The notes: generated by a model from the letters alone, not told the origin. A stretch of 8,974 nt of DNA from Chloroflexota bacterium (GCA_016200725.1 JACQEE010000146.1:1-8974); one strand, 5' to 3'; positions 1 to 5,671 are shown, counted from the first letter of the stretch. Translations and numbers: made by a program.

Positions 1-751
1 CCGGGATGGGCGCGGGCTGGCGCGCGAGGCCGCCCCAGCCGGTGACCTGGTACTGCTGCACGATCTGGACAAGGTTGAAGAGGATGTAGTAGATGGCAAC
101 GCCGCTGGGGAAGGCAAAGGTCCAGAGGCCGAACATGAGCGGCAGCATCCAGGCCATCATGTTGTTCATGCTCTGCTGTTTTGGATCCGACCCGGGGATG
201 TTCGTCTGCGACATCTTCTGGGAGACGTACATCGTGGCGCCGACGAGCACGGGGAGGATGGGCGTGGGGTCGGGGTGGCCGAGGTTGAGCCAGAGGAAGT
301 TCTCGTGGATCGGCACCGATTTATCGACGAGAGGGAGCCAGCCGTAGAGGCGCTGCGAGAGCGTGACGAGGCCTTCGGGGGTGTCGGCGAGGGCGGTGCG
401 GAGCGCGGTGAAGAGGCCGAAGAAGATAGGCATCTGGAGGAACATGGGGCCGAGGCAGCCCAGCGGGCTGACGCCATGCTCCTTGTAGAGAGCCATCATC
501 TCTTTCTGCTGGCGCTGGCGGTCGTTCTTGTACTTCTCCTGTACGGCCTTCATGCGCGGCTGCATCGCCTGCATCGACTTCATGGACCTCAGCTGCTTGA
601 CGGTGAGCGGGTAGAGGGCCAGTCGAGCGATGACGGTGAAGAGGATGATCGCCAGCCAGAACTGGTGGCCGGAGATCGCGGACAGGAACATCAGGCCGTT
701 GGTGAGCGGCCTGGTGACTACTTCTGTCCAGATGATAGAGATTGCGTGCAC
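1..751 (-). CDS. yidC: YidC/Oxa1 family membrane protein insertase (partial, C-terminus beyond left edge)
   Basis: Inserts and folds proteins into the cytoplasmic membrane, alone or with Sec. 250 codons are visible, open to the window edge. Seen: a first hydrophobic segment near residues 31-48 holding Arg43 (sequence VIARLALYPLT), which matches the conserved groove arginine of the family. A basic, Gln-rich cytoplasmic hairpin follows at about 50-92. Then come the GCLGPMFLQMPIFFGLF segment (about 98-114), a further hydrophobic stretch near 164-177, and MLPLMFGLWTFAFPSGVAIYY (about 202-222), the family's C-terminal signature. The large periplasmic domain of proteobacterial YidC is absent. The start is taken as GTG at 751, the first start after the upstream TAG; no good Shine-Dalgarno is visible, so translation is probably coupled to the preceding gene, which ends 6 bases upstream in the same frame. 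The family is certain; the start is less so. Confidence 0.93.
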   Translation of the reverse strand, partial: MHAISIIWTEVVTRPLTNGLMFLSAISGHQFWLAIILFTVIARLALYPLTVKQLRSMKSMQAMQPRMKAVQEKYKNDRQRQQKEMMALYKEHGVSPLGCLGPMFLQMPIFFGLFTALRTALADTPEGLVTLSQRLYGWLPLVDKSVPIHENFLWLNLGHPDPTPILPVLVGATMYVSQKMSQTNIPGSDPKQQSMNNMMAWMLPLMFGLWTFAFPSGVAIYYILFNLVQIVQQYQVTGWGGLARQPAPIP

Positions 752-757
752 GGAGGC

Positions 758-1975
758 CTACTTCACGGCCACGACGCGGAACTTCTCGTCCTGGTCGTGG
801 ATATAAATATTGTTGCCGCTGGCGATGAGTGAGGAGAGGACTTCCTGGCCCAGAGCGGTGGGCCGGGCCGCGGGTGTGCCGCTGGCAGGGTTGAGCGCGT
901 ACAACTGGCCGCCCTTTTCGGCGAAGTAGAGTGTGTTGTTGACGATGACGGGCGCTGCACGGATGGAATCGAGGATTTCAGTGGAGCCTTGCGCCGGGTA
1001 GCGCCAGCGCTGCTGGAGCGTATCGGCGTCGAGCGCGTACATCACGCCGCCGAGCGAGCCGACGTAGATTGTGCCGTTCGCCACAATGGCGTCGTTCCAG
1101 ATCCAGTCGTCGGCCTTGAACTCCTGTTGTTTCGTGCCGTTGGCGAGATCGAGGGCGTAGAACTTGCGAGTGAAGTCGCCGATGTAGACGCGGCCGTTGG
1201 CGACGAGCGGGGTGGCGGCCATCGCGCCGCCGGCGGAGAACTTCCACTTGAGTACGCCCTTGTTGTTGGCGTCCAAGGCGTAGAGCGTCTTGTCCATGCC
1301 GGCGACGAGCAGGGTGCCATCGGTGGCGACAACGGGCGTCGACCAGAAGCGCGTGTCGGAAAGACTGATAGGAGCCCAGACGTCGAGACCTTTATCCGTA
1401 CTGACGGCGTAGAGCCAGCCCTCGCTGTCGGTGAAGATCAAGGTGTCCTTATAGAGCACCGCGCCGCCGAAGACGTCGCCCTTGGCGACGTAGACCCATG
1501 CTTGCGCGCCGGTGCTTCGGTCGATGGCGTACAGGCGCTGGTTGAGCGAGCCGACGAAGACTTTGTCGGCAGTCACGACGGGAGTCCCGTAGATAGCCTG
1601 GATAGTCTCGTCCTTACCCGAGGGGAAGATCCACTCGCCGGACTTGGCGTCGAGGTGCTGGTCGAGTTTGGTGAGATCGATGGGGGCGGCCTCGGTGATG
1701 CCGCTGGCCTTGAAAGCGAAGACGTGGCCATCGCGGGAGCCGACGTAGACCGAACCATCGACGATGGCGGGCGCGGACCAACCGTTGTGTGTGGCAACTT
1801 GGGCGGTGCAGGCGGAGGCGAGGATGGCCGCGAGCAGCCCGAGCGAAAGGAGCAGCAATCCGCCCCGCTTCCGGGCTGCGGATAGGAAAGACCACCCCGC
1901 CCCGATTCGGAGAGACCCTTCGACTTCGCTCAGGGTGACACTACGTGGGCGCGTCATGCGCCGTGGTTCGTTCAT
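758..1975 (-). CDS. PQQ-like beta-propeller lipoprotein (BamB-like repeats)
   Basis: About 405 residues. After a hydrophobic segment ending ILASAC (Cys56, probable lipobox), there are about seven beta-propeller repeats of the form 'TPVV..D..VFVGS....LYAIDRSTG..AW', from about residue 65 to 395. Clear cores are IYGTPVVTADKVFVGS, WSTPVVATDGTLLVAG, AATPLVANGRVYIGD and AAPVIVNNTLYFAE. These are PQQ-like blades as in BamB; no dehydrogenase catalytic domain is visible, so it is probably a surface scaffold or binding protein. It lies between yidD and yidC in the rpmH operon, about 33 bases after yidD and 6 before yidC, which suggests an envelope-biogenesis role (inference). The region before the signal peptide is unusually long (about 38 residues) and includes a translated repeat-like sequence. 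No Shine-Dalgarno is visible. Alternative starts are TTG 1978 and ATG 1957. Confidence 0.88.
   Translation of the reverse strand: MNEPRRMTRPRSVTLSEVEGSLRIGAGWSFLSAARKRGGLLLLSLGLLAAILASACTAQVATHNGWSAPAIVDGSVYVGSRDGHVFAFKASGITEAAPIDLTKLDQHLDAKSGEWIFPSGKDETIQAIYGTPVVTADKVFVGSLNQRLYAIDRSTGAQAWVYVAKGDVFGGAVLYKDTLIFTDSEGWLYAVSTDKGLDVWAPISLSDTRFWSTPVVATDGTLLVAGMDKTLYALDANNKGVLKWKFSAGGAMAATPLVANGRVYIGDFTRKFYALDLANGTKQQEFKADDWIWNDAIVANGTIYVGSLGGVMYALDADTLQQRWRYPAQGSTEILDSIRAAPVIVNNTLYFAEKGGQLYALNPASGTPAARPTALGQEVLSSLIASGNNIYIHDQDEKFRVVAVK
1891..1940. repeat. Dispersed-repeat-like sequence inside the lipoprotein N-terminus
   Basis: On the minus strand this reads TCACCCTGAGCGAAGTCGAA followed by GGGTCTC and a GC-rich tail. 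I recognise this type of sequence (and its complement, CTTCGACTTCGCTCAGGGTG) as a short repeat scattered in many environmental bacterial genomes; that is from memory, and no second copy lies in this window. It is translated in frame as SVTLSEVEGS ahead of the signal peptide. It probably inserted at the 5' end of the gene, changing the start region. Confidence 0.5.
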
Positions 1976-2008
1976 CAAATAGCCAGCGCGTGTTCTAGAG
2001 ATATTCGT

Positions 2009-2218
2009 TCAAGGGACCGGGTCGTAGCCATGACCGCCCCAGGGGGTGCAGCGCAAGAGGCGCTTCGCCGTCAGCCAGCCGCCGCGCAGCGAGCCGTGTT
2101 TGTGGATGGCCTCTTCCCCGTAGCGCGAGCACGTGGGTTCGTAGCGGCATGACGACATGAGGAAGGGCGAGATGCCCGCGCGGTAGAAGCGGATGGCGGT
2201 TATGGCGAGAACTCTCAT
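2009..2218 (-). CDS. yidD: Membrane protein insertion efficiency factor YidD
   Basis: A 69-residue protein of the YidD family, a small membrane-associated factor that assists YidC-dependent insertion. Seen: an N-terminal amphipathic stretch ([16 protein letters not shown]), the family's Cys-rich core [15 protein letters not shown] (about residues 24-38), and the C-terminal [14 protein letters not shown], matching the usual 'C.P....G.DPVP' ending. Length is normal for the family. Its ATG overlaps the rnpA stop by four bases (ATGA), so translation is very likely coupled to rnpA. The order rpmH-rnpA-yidD is the standard bacterial arrangement. Confidence 0.96.
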   Translation of the reverse strand: MRVLAITAIRFYRAGISPFLMSSCRYEPTCSRYGEEAIHKHGSLRGGWLTAKRLLRCTPWGGHGYDPVP

Positions 2219-2583
2219 CGCGAATCGCCTCGGGGCTGAGCGGCTTGTGGAGGCGGGTGGTATACCTGGCCGCGTCCGAGCAGTTCCTTGGTTGAGCGCT
2301 CGATCTCTGCGAACGGCGCCTCGGCGATCTTGGACCTGGCGATAAAGACCAGGTCCCAGCCGGCTGCAACAGGTTCGCGTCGAAGGATTTCGCGCAGGCG
2401 GCGCCGCACTCGATTGCGCGTGACCGCGTTGCCCACCCGCTTGCTCACTAGGAATCCGAAGCGGGTAGCCTCTCGATCGTTAGGGAGCGCTCGAAGGAGG
2501 AGGAGCGGGTTCGACCACCACCGCCCCTTATGCTGCACCAACGCGAAATCGGCCGACCGCCGAAGCCGCTGTTCTCTCCGCAT
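2215..2583 (-). CDS. rnpA: Ribonuclease P protein component
   Basis: The 122-residue protein subunit of RNase P, which with the M1 RNA removes 5' leaders from pre-tRNAs. Seen: N-terminal [15 protein letters not shown] (family consensus 'L.. ..DF..V'), [11 protein letters not shown], and the RNR signature [14 protein letters not shown] (about residues 55-68), the RNA-binding helix. The C-terminal 20 residues are Pro/Gln-rich and probably disordered. It starts about 20 bases after the rpmH stop and overlaps yidD by 4 bases, so it is the second gene of the rpmH operon. The Shine-Dalgarno is weak. The start at 2583 gives the expected N-terminus (MRREQRLRR). Confidence 0.96.
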   Translation of the reverse strand: MRREQRLRRSADFALVQHKGRWWSNPLLLLRALPNDREATRFGFLVSKRVGNAVTRNRVRRRLREILRREPVAAGWDLVFIARSKIAEAPFAEIERSTKELLGRGQVYHPPPQAAQPRGDSR

Positions 2584-2603
2584 GCTGCATGAGGCCCCGC
2601 CGC

Positions 2604-2741
2604 CTAGACGGTGAGCTTGGCGCGCCCTTTGAGGCGACGCCGCTGGAGGACGAGGCGGCCGCCGCGCTTGCGCATGCGCTTCAGGAAGCCATGCACGCGG
2701 GTGCGGCGTCTCTTCTTGGGCTGGTACGTGCGTTTAGGCAT
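2604..2741 (-). CDS. rpmH: 50S ribosomal protein bL34
   Basis: A 45-residue, extremely basic ribosomal protein. It reads [20 protein letters not shown], continues [20 protein letters not shown] and ends AKLTV. This is bL34 along its whole length, with the family's 'KRT.QP' start and 'HGF..RM.. .GG..VL..RR.KGR..L' core. A good Shine-Dalgarno (GAGG, 2752-2749) lies 7 bases before the ATG, and a near-consensus promoter ends about 24 bases upstream. It heads the operon rpmH-rnpA-yidD-lipoprotein-yidC. In many bacteria dnaA and the origin lie just beyond rpmH; here an apparent foreign insert lies there instead. Confidence 0.97.
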   Translation of the reverse strand: MPKRTYQPKKRRRTRVHGFLKRMRKRGGRLVLQRRRLKGRAKLTV

Positions 2742-2764
2742 GACGGAACCTCGACAACTGAACA

Positions 2765-2794
2765 AGTATAGGGGACAGGGGTGGGGAGAGTCAA
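2765..2794 (-). promoter_or_regulatory. sigma70-type promoter of the rpmH operon
   Basis: On the minus strand there is TTGACT (-35, 2794-2789), an 18-base spacer, and TATACT (-10, 2770-2765). Both boxes are one mismatch from consensus. The predicted transcription start, near 2758, leaves a short leader of about 17 bases containing the GAGG Shine-Dalgarno of rpmH. No other promoter is apparent within the operon, so it probably drives the whole set. Confidence 0.8.
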
Positions 2795-2855
2795 ACGCCT
2801 GACCGCTGATTCCTCCGGTGTGCCACGCGAAGGTTTACGGTCCAGCGCACAGCGA

Positions 2856-2892
2856 GGGGCGGCCCGACTCAGTCGAGCCTTATGCATATTTC
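2856..2892 (+). repeat. Left inverted repeat bounding the insert
   Basis: Contains GAGCCTTATGCATATTTC (2875-2892), whose exact reverse complement is at 5621-5638. Similarity continues outward (CGGCCCGACT here, CGGCTCGACT at the other end). The left copy carries five extra bases, CAGTC (2870-2874), between the outer and inner blocks. The outer part forms an imperfect dyad (GGCCCGACT / AGTCGAGCC). It lies about 60 bases upstream of the rpmH promoter. Confidence 0.7.
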
Positions 2893-2945
2893 TGGGATGC
2901 CAAATGACCGGCACTCCTGACCAACCAACTGCTTGTCCCCAAGGG

Positions 2946-2981
2946 TATAGTGGCATTCCTGCGTCGCTACGTCAGCGATGC
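2946..2981 (+). promoter_or_regulatory. Possible -10 box and leader hairpin upstream of the HEPN gene
   Basis: TATAGT (2946-2951) resembles a -10 box. Eight to ten bases later begins a hairpin, GCGTCGCT (2961-2968), loop ACGTC, AGCGATGC (2974-2981), with one G-U type pair. The hairpin ends 27 bases before the chosen ATG. No convincing -35 box is at the right spacing, so the promoter call is weak. Confidence 0.3.
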
Positions 2982-3008
2982 GCAGCAATACCTTTGGCGG
3001 GGGGCCGT

Positions 3009-3878
3009 ATGGAAAAGATCAACGTCCCATCCTTTCTTGAGATAGGCGGGAACCTAGACACTCTTTCTAAGGCAAGTGCCGAGCCCACAAAACGCTTTGA
3101 CACGCTCATCGCTGGTTTCGGTGCTGTTGGGAACGCCAAAGTATTGCTTGGAAGATTCCCGGGCTTGACGGTCTGCCGGAAAACTGCTGATGAGTTAGAA
3201 AAGAACGTCTTCTCAGCGTTTGAAGTGTTGAACAAACTCCCTGCCGAGAAACGCAGCCAGCCAGACGATGCTTTGGACAGGGCATTTCAACAGGTGGTTG
3301 TGAAAGCCAAGGAGTTCCAAACGGTATTGGCCGCAGAACTCCACACTTTTGCCGCCTACTACGTTACAAAAAAGGCTATCTATTCCACTGACGATCTCAT
3401 TGAACGGGCGGAGAATGCTCTCCCTGACGGCATCCGCAAGGAATTGACGGCTGAAACCAAGAAGGACTTGAACCAAGCTGGGCGCTGTTTGGCTCTCGAT
3501 GTGCCAACTGGCGCTGGCTTTCATATTAACCGCGCTACCGAAAGAGTTTTGCTGCAATATCGGGCGAAATTCATCAACACTCCACCGAGAGATCGTAATT
3601 GGGGCGCATACATACAGGAGTTGCGTGGCGTAACGGCCAACCCAAGACCTGAGCCAGAGGTCATTGCCACGCTTGACCAGATTCGCGGGCTCCACCGGAA
3701 TCCAGTAATCCACCCAGAGGATTTTCTCACTGACGATGACGCGCTTGTTCTCTTCAATATCTGCACAAGCGCGATTTACGCAATGGGGAAAGACTTGGCT
3801 ACCCGGTTCCCTACACCGCCACCCGCCGCACCGACTGGCGCGACCCCGACGCCAACGCCTGGGCCTGCAACACCATGA
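3009..3878 (+). CDS. HEPN-fold protein with RNase motif (hypothetical, possible defence function)
   Basis: 289 residues, largely alpha-helical in character. The stretch about 155-245 (GRCLALDVPTGAGFHINRA, later RNWGAYIQEL, IRGLHRNPVIHPEDFL) resembles a family of uncharacterised HEPN-like proteins. Residues 230-235 (RNPVIH) fit the HEPN RNase motif Rx4-6H, with the typical polar residue after Arg. HEPN domains are RNA-cleaving modules of toxins, abortive-infection and CRISPR effectors; activity here is inferred. The start is ATG 3009, since an upstream in-frame GTG (2781) would run coding sequence through the rpmH promoter and the inverted repeat. A G-run just upstream may serve as ribosome site. 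The last 22 residues (268-289) are Pro/Thr-rich and are encoded antisense to the transposase's 3' end, so the natural C-terminus may have been lost. Confidence 0.65.
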   Translation: MEKINVPSFLEIGGNLDTLSKASAEPTKRFDTLIAGFGAVGNAKVLLGRFPGLTVCRKTADELEKNVFSAFEVLNKLPAEKRSQPDDALDRAFQQVVVKAKEFQTVLAAELHTFAAYYVTKKAIYSTDDLIERAENALPDGIRKELTAETKKDLNQAGRCLALDVPTGAGFHINRATERVLLQYRAKFINTPPRDRNWGAYIQELRGVTANPRPEPEVIATLDQIRGLHRNPVIHPEDFLTDDDALVLFNICTSAIYAMGKDLATRFPTPPPAAPTGATPTPTPGPATP

Positions 3879-4503
3879 CCGAGAGCATGGCATGAACAGC
3901 GACCTTACGCAGTCCACGCACTCGCACGGAGTCAAGCCGCCGATGGGCCTTGAGACGGCTGTTGACGCGCTCGATAGCCGTTCGACGCCGATAGATTACC
4001 GCCGCCTCTGCGTTCCAGGCGGCCATCGCTCGCTTGTGACCGGGGTTGGGGTCAATAACCGCCACGGCCTCTGGGTAGCAGCGCCGTACGTGGTCGCGAG
4101 TCTTGTCCGACGAATAGGCCGCATCCATGATGACGTGCTTGGGCCAGAAGTGATTCGTGGCGTAGCGACCTTGCCGAAGCAGCGGTGTCGCCCGCCGCGA
4201 GTCATGGACGTTCCCCGCCGTCACGTCAATGGCGATAGGGAGTTCGTAGCGGGTGTCAGCCAGGATGTGAACCTTGTAGCCCCATGTGTACTTCTTGTTA
4301 CCCTCGGTGTTCGTCTTGACACACCACCCGGCGTCTTTGTCGGAACGGCCCTTGTGCTTGCCGCCGTTCGACCACGCCTTGATGTCGGTGGAGTCGATGG
4401 CGACGCTCTTGCCGAAGTCGGGCAGCGTCTCATGGAAGCGATGGGACATCGCCCAGAGGACGCGAGAGGCGGTAGGCGAGAGCCTACCATGAGGAATAGC
4501 CAT
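3811..4503 (-). CDS. IS4-superfamily DDE transposase, 5'-truncated
   Basis: 230 residues with a complete-looking RNase H-like catalytic core. Asp37 lies in VAIDSTDIKAW, Asp127 in VIMDAAYSSD and Glu178 in AIERVNSRLK. Tyr171, Arg174, Glu178 and Lys185 fit the Y(2)R(3)E(6)K signature of the IS4/IS5 group exactly. HILADTRYELPIAIDVTAGNVHDS is also typical. In intact relatives the first catalytic Asp sits roughly a hundred residues or more from the N-terminus; here it is at 37, so the N-terminal DNA-binding part is missing and the ATG at 4503 is probably fortuitous. No terminal repeats of the element itself were found. Its 3' end overlaps the convergent HEPN gene by 68 bases. Most likely an inactive remnant. 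Confidence 0.85.
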   Translation of the reverse strand: MAIPHGRLSPTASRVLWAMSHRFHETLPDFGKSVAIDSTDIKAWSNGGKHKGRSDKDAGWCVKTNTEGNKKYTWGYKVHILADTRYELPIAIDVTAGNVHDSRRATPLLRQGRYATNHFWPKHVIMDAAYSSDKTRDHVRRCYPEAVAVIDPNPGHKRAMAAWNAEAAVIYRRRTAIERVNSRLKAHRRLDSVRVRGLRKVAVHAMLSVMVLQAQALASGSRQSVRRVAV

Positions 4504-4738
4504 TTGGAAGCCGATACCTTCCGAGTGGTCAGAAGCCGGAGGGTGTTACAAGCACTCTCCGGCTTCGCTCTTTTATTTGTTGTTATTCTACCTCGAGAAG
4601 CATCAGGAGTCAACAGGTGTGTGTCAGATTCAACAACAGAAATAACTGACGACTCAAATTGCGTCTGCCGAACCCATCATCTTGATCTGTCAAGAAAATC
4701 ATGACTGTCAATGCTACACGCATTACTACCAAATCCCC
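4504..4738. other. AT-richer non-coding stretch between transposase remnant and toxin promoter
   Basis: No ORF here looks real: reading frames crossing it are long only because they are antisense to the transposase. It holds the terminator at 4532-4582 and a small inverted repeat, AATGC (4710-4714) / GCATT (4720-4724), about 15 bases before the -35 box of the next gene. The latter could be a regulator site, but the arms are only 5 bases. The missing 5' part of the transposase is not recognisable here. Confidence 0.5.
4532..4582 (+). terminator. Rho-independent terminator (plus-strand direction), orphan
   Basis: Stem arms GAAGCCGGAGGGTG (4532-4545) and CACTCTCCGGCTTC (4553-4566) form 14 pairs, one of them G-U, with a 7-base loop. 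A T-rich run follows (TCTTTTATTTGTTGTT, 4569-4584). It has the right form to stop plus-strand transcripts. The nearest plus-strand gene upstream is the HEPN gene, ending 650 bases earlier with the transposase remnant between. It may be that gene's original terminator, or one left by a lost gene. Confidence 0.75.
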
Positions 4739-4767
4739 TTGACGAAGTGTATAATCACTGGTAGAAT
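4739..4767 (+). promoter_or_regulatory. sigma70-type promoter of the putative toxin-antitoxin pair
   Basis: TTGACG (-35, 4739-4744), a 17-base spacer and TAGAAT (-10, 4762-4767); each box is one base from consensus. The predicted start of transcription is near 4774, inside the perfect dyad at 4772-4793. A TATAAT at 4750-4755 also occurs but has no -35 box at suitable spacing. Confidence 0.7.
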
Positions 4768-4771
4768 CCCG

Positions 4772-4793
4772 CCGCCTCACAAGGGTGAGGCGG
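4772..4793 (+). promoter_or_regulatory. Perfect 9-bp dyad at the transcription start (operator or 5' hairpin)
   Basis: Arms CCGCCTCAC (4772-4780) and GTGAGGCGG (4785-4793) flank AAGG. It begins 5 bases after the -10 box and spans the predicted start site. As DNA it is well placed to be an autorepressor operator; as RNA it would form a stem at the very 5' end of the transcript. The right arm contains the earliest in-frame GTG (4785), one reason to prefer the GTG at 4809. Confidence 0.55.
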
Positions 4794-4808
4794 GAGAGCT
4801 ATAGGAAG

Positions 4809-5168
4809 GTGGCCCGTCAGTTCGAAACAGTTGATCGAGAAGGGGTCACGGTCACCTGTCGAAAGGATTGCTGGGTACACCACATTGTTGATGAACACCG
4901 CGAACTCGCCGGGCAGGAGTCAGCGGTATGCACAGCTATCAAAGATCCCGTATCTGTCTATCAGAGCAGTCGCTACCCACGTCGCCGCCTGTACTACCGC
5001 CCGTTTCTATTGCCTCCTCCGTACTATCAGTATTTCGTCCTAGCTGTTGTTGAGTACAGGGGCTCAGGGACTAGGCGGAAAGGAGAAGTTGTAACCGCCT
5101 TCGCTGCCGTTAGCATCAAAGCAGGGGACATCCTATTATGGGACAAGTACGTGCAGCCGAAACCGTGA
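4809..5168 (+). CDS. Putative PBECR/BECR-like RNase toxin
   Basis: 119 residues from GTG 4809. Seen: VTCRKDCWVHHIVDEHREL ('W..HI...H.EL' pattern, about residues 15-33), then AIKDPVSVYQSS, RRRLYYRPF, a hydrophobic strand YFVLAVVEYRG, and a C-terminal EVVTAFAAVSIKAGDILLW. The order (helix with HI...H, 'P..V', 'YYR', 'VVV', 'V.TA.....IK.G..LW') resembles phage-type barnase/EndoU/colicin/RelE-like nucleases, often unannotated and next to DUF2283 genes; that is from memory. Candidate catalytic residues are the two His of HI...H, the Arg/Tyr of YYR, and the Thr of VTA. The start is ambiguous: GTG 4785 adds eight residues but lies inside the dyad. It overlaps the next gene by 31 bases. Function is inferred. 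Confidence 0.6.
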   Translation: MARQFETVDREGVTVTCRKDCWVHHIVDEHRELAGQESAVCTAIKDPVSVYQSSRYPRRRLYYRPFLLPPPYYQYFVLAVVEYRGSGTRRKGEVVTAFAAVSIKAGDILLWDKYVQPKP

Positions 5169-5539
5169 AGGTGCCAAACCTCGAAGGTTTAAAGCCCGGG
5201 GCGTTTAAAAACGCCGTGCGGTCTTATGATCGCCCACGTGACACACTGTTCATTTTTGTCGAGCCAAAACGCCCCGCTGTGTCGTTTGATGTTGCTGGTG
5301 AACTGTGGATTCGATTTGATCCCAACACGGGCGATGTGCTCGGTTTTGAGATAGAGGATTTTGAGAAAGTATTCTTGGTAAAACATCCAGAGCTTCGGGT
5401 TGGATGGGACGCGATTAAACCCACAATCACCAAGCGGTTGAAGCGCGACACCGTATCGTTCGACGAATATCTCCGTATTCTCATGGCTTGGGTTGCGAAC
5501 CTTATGAAGTCAAACCCAACTCAACTAGCCATGACCTAA
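5138..5539 (+). CDS. DUF2283-like protein, putative antitoxin partner
   Basis: 133 residues. The central part (about 29-77) reads SYDRPRDTLFIFVEPKRPAV, then SFDVAGELWIRFDPNTGDVL and GFEIEDFEKVF. This fits the DUF2283 pattern 'YD...D.LYI..........D..G......D..G.VVG.EI.DF', a small beta-sandwich-like family commonly found beside small nuclease-like genes. A helical C-terminal extension (about 85-128, ending near LMAWVANLMKS) is longer than the usual domain and could bind the toxin. The ATG at 5138 has an AGGGG ribosome site 10 bases upstream and overlaps the preceding stop by 31 bases. A GTG at 5165 would instead make a classic 4-base GTGA overlap. Either way the two genes are translationally linked. 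The antitoxin role is inference. Confidence 0.65.
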   Translation: MGQVRAAETVKVPNLEGLKPGAFKNAVRSYDRPRDTLFIFVEPKRPAVSFDVAGELWIRFDPNTGDVLGFEIEDFEKVFLVKHPELRVGWDAIKPTITKRLKRDTVSFDEYLRILMAWVANLMKSNPTQLAMT

Positions 5540-5620
5540 GCGTAACCGCCTTTTCTCAAGCGATTCGCCTGAGTTGTGACTGGATTGCGGCCCATCTGAA
5601 TGCCTTTCTGGGCGCTATCC

Positions 5621-5652
5621 GAAATATGCATAAGGCTCAGTCGAGCCGTCCC
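5621..5652 (-). repeat. Right inverted repeat bounding the insert
   Basis: GAAATATGCATAAGGCTC (5621-5638) is the exact reverse complement of 2875-2892. Outward, the plus strand forms a hairpin, GGCTC AGTC GAGCC (5634-5647). It ends about 20 bases from the stop codon of the DUF4349 gene, so the insert boundary lies almost at that gene's 3' end. Confidence 0.7.
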
Positions 5653-5671
5653 TGTGTGGCACCGAAGCGTT

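Larger units (their letters stand above)
2856..5652. mobile_element. Putative genomic insert bounded by inverted repeats
   Basis: About 2.8 kb between matching inverted repeats. It holds a HEPN-type protein, a truncated transposase, an orphan terminator and a putative toxin-antitoxin pair. Its genes look less GC-rich than the core genes on both sides (judged by eye, not counted), and it separates the rpmH promoter from unrelated envelope genes. No intact transposase or integrase is inside and no clear target-site duplication was found, so the mobilising mechanism is unknown. The two repeats could instead be independent copies of a palindromic repeat. Confidence 0.45.

Noticed and set aside
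989..1885. Plus-strand open frame of 298 codons
   Set aside because: Shadow of the PQQ propeller gene; the composition (Val/Glu/Gly/Arg-rich) is typical of GC-rich antisense frames.
2781..3008. Upstream extension of the HEPN frame starting at GTG 2781
   Set aside because: It would run coding sequence through the rpmH -35 box and the left inverted repeat; similarity-like sequence begins only near ATG 3009.
2742..3008. Chromosomal origin or DnaA boxes next to rpmH
   Set aside because: No TTATCCACA-like boxes were seen, only a promoter, the inverted repeat and a hairpin.
3213..3935. Minus-strand open frame of 240 codons
   Set aside because: Antisense to the HEPN gene, with no ribosome site or family resemblance.
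3736..4704. Long plus-strand open frame
   Set aside because: It is antisense to the transposase, whose DDE and YREK motifs are clear; the plus frame shows no recognisable domain.
4739..4755. Promoter formed by TTGACG and TATAAT at 4750-4755
   Set aside because: The spacer is only 5 bases; TTGACG pairs instead with TAGAAT at 4762-4767 with a 17-base spacer.
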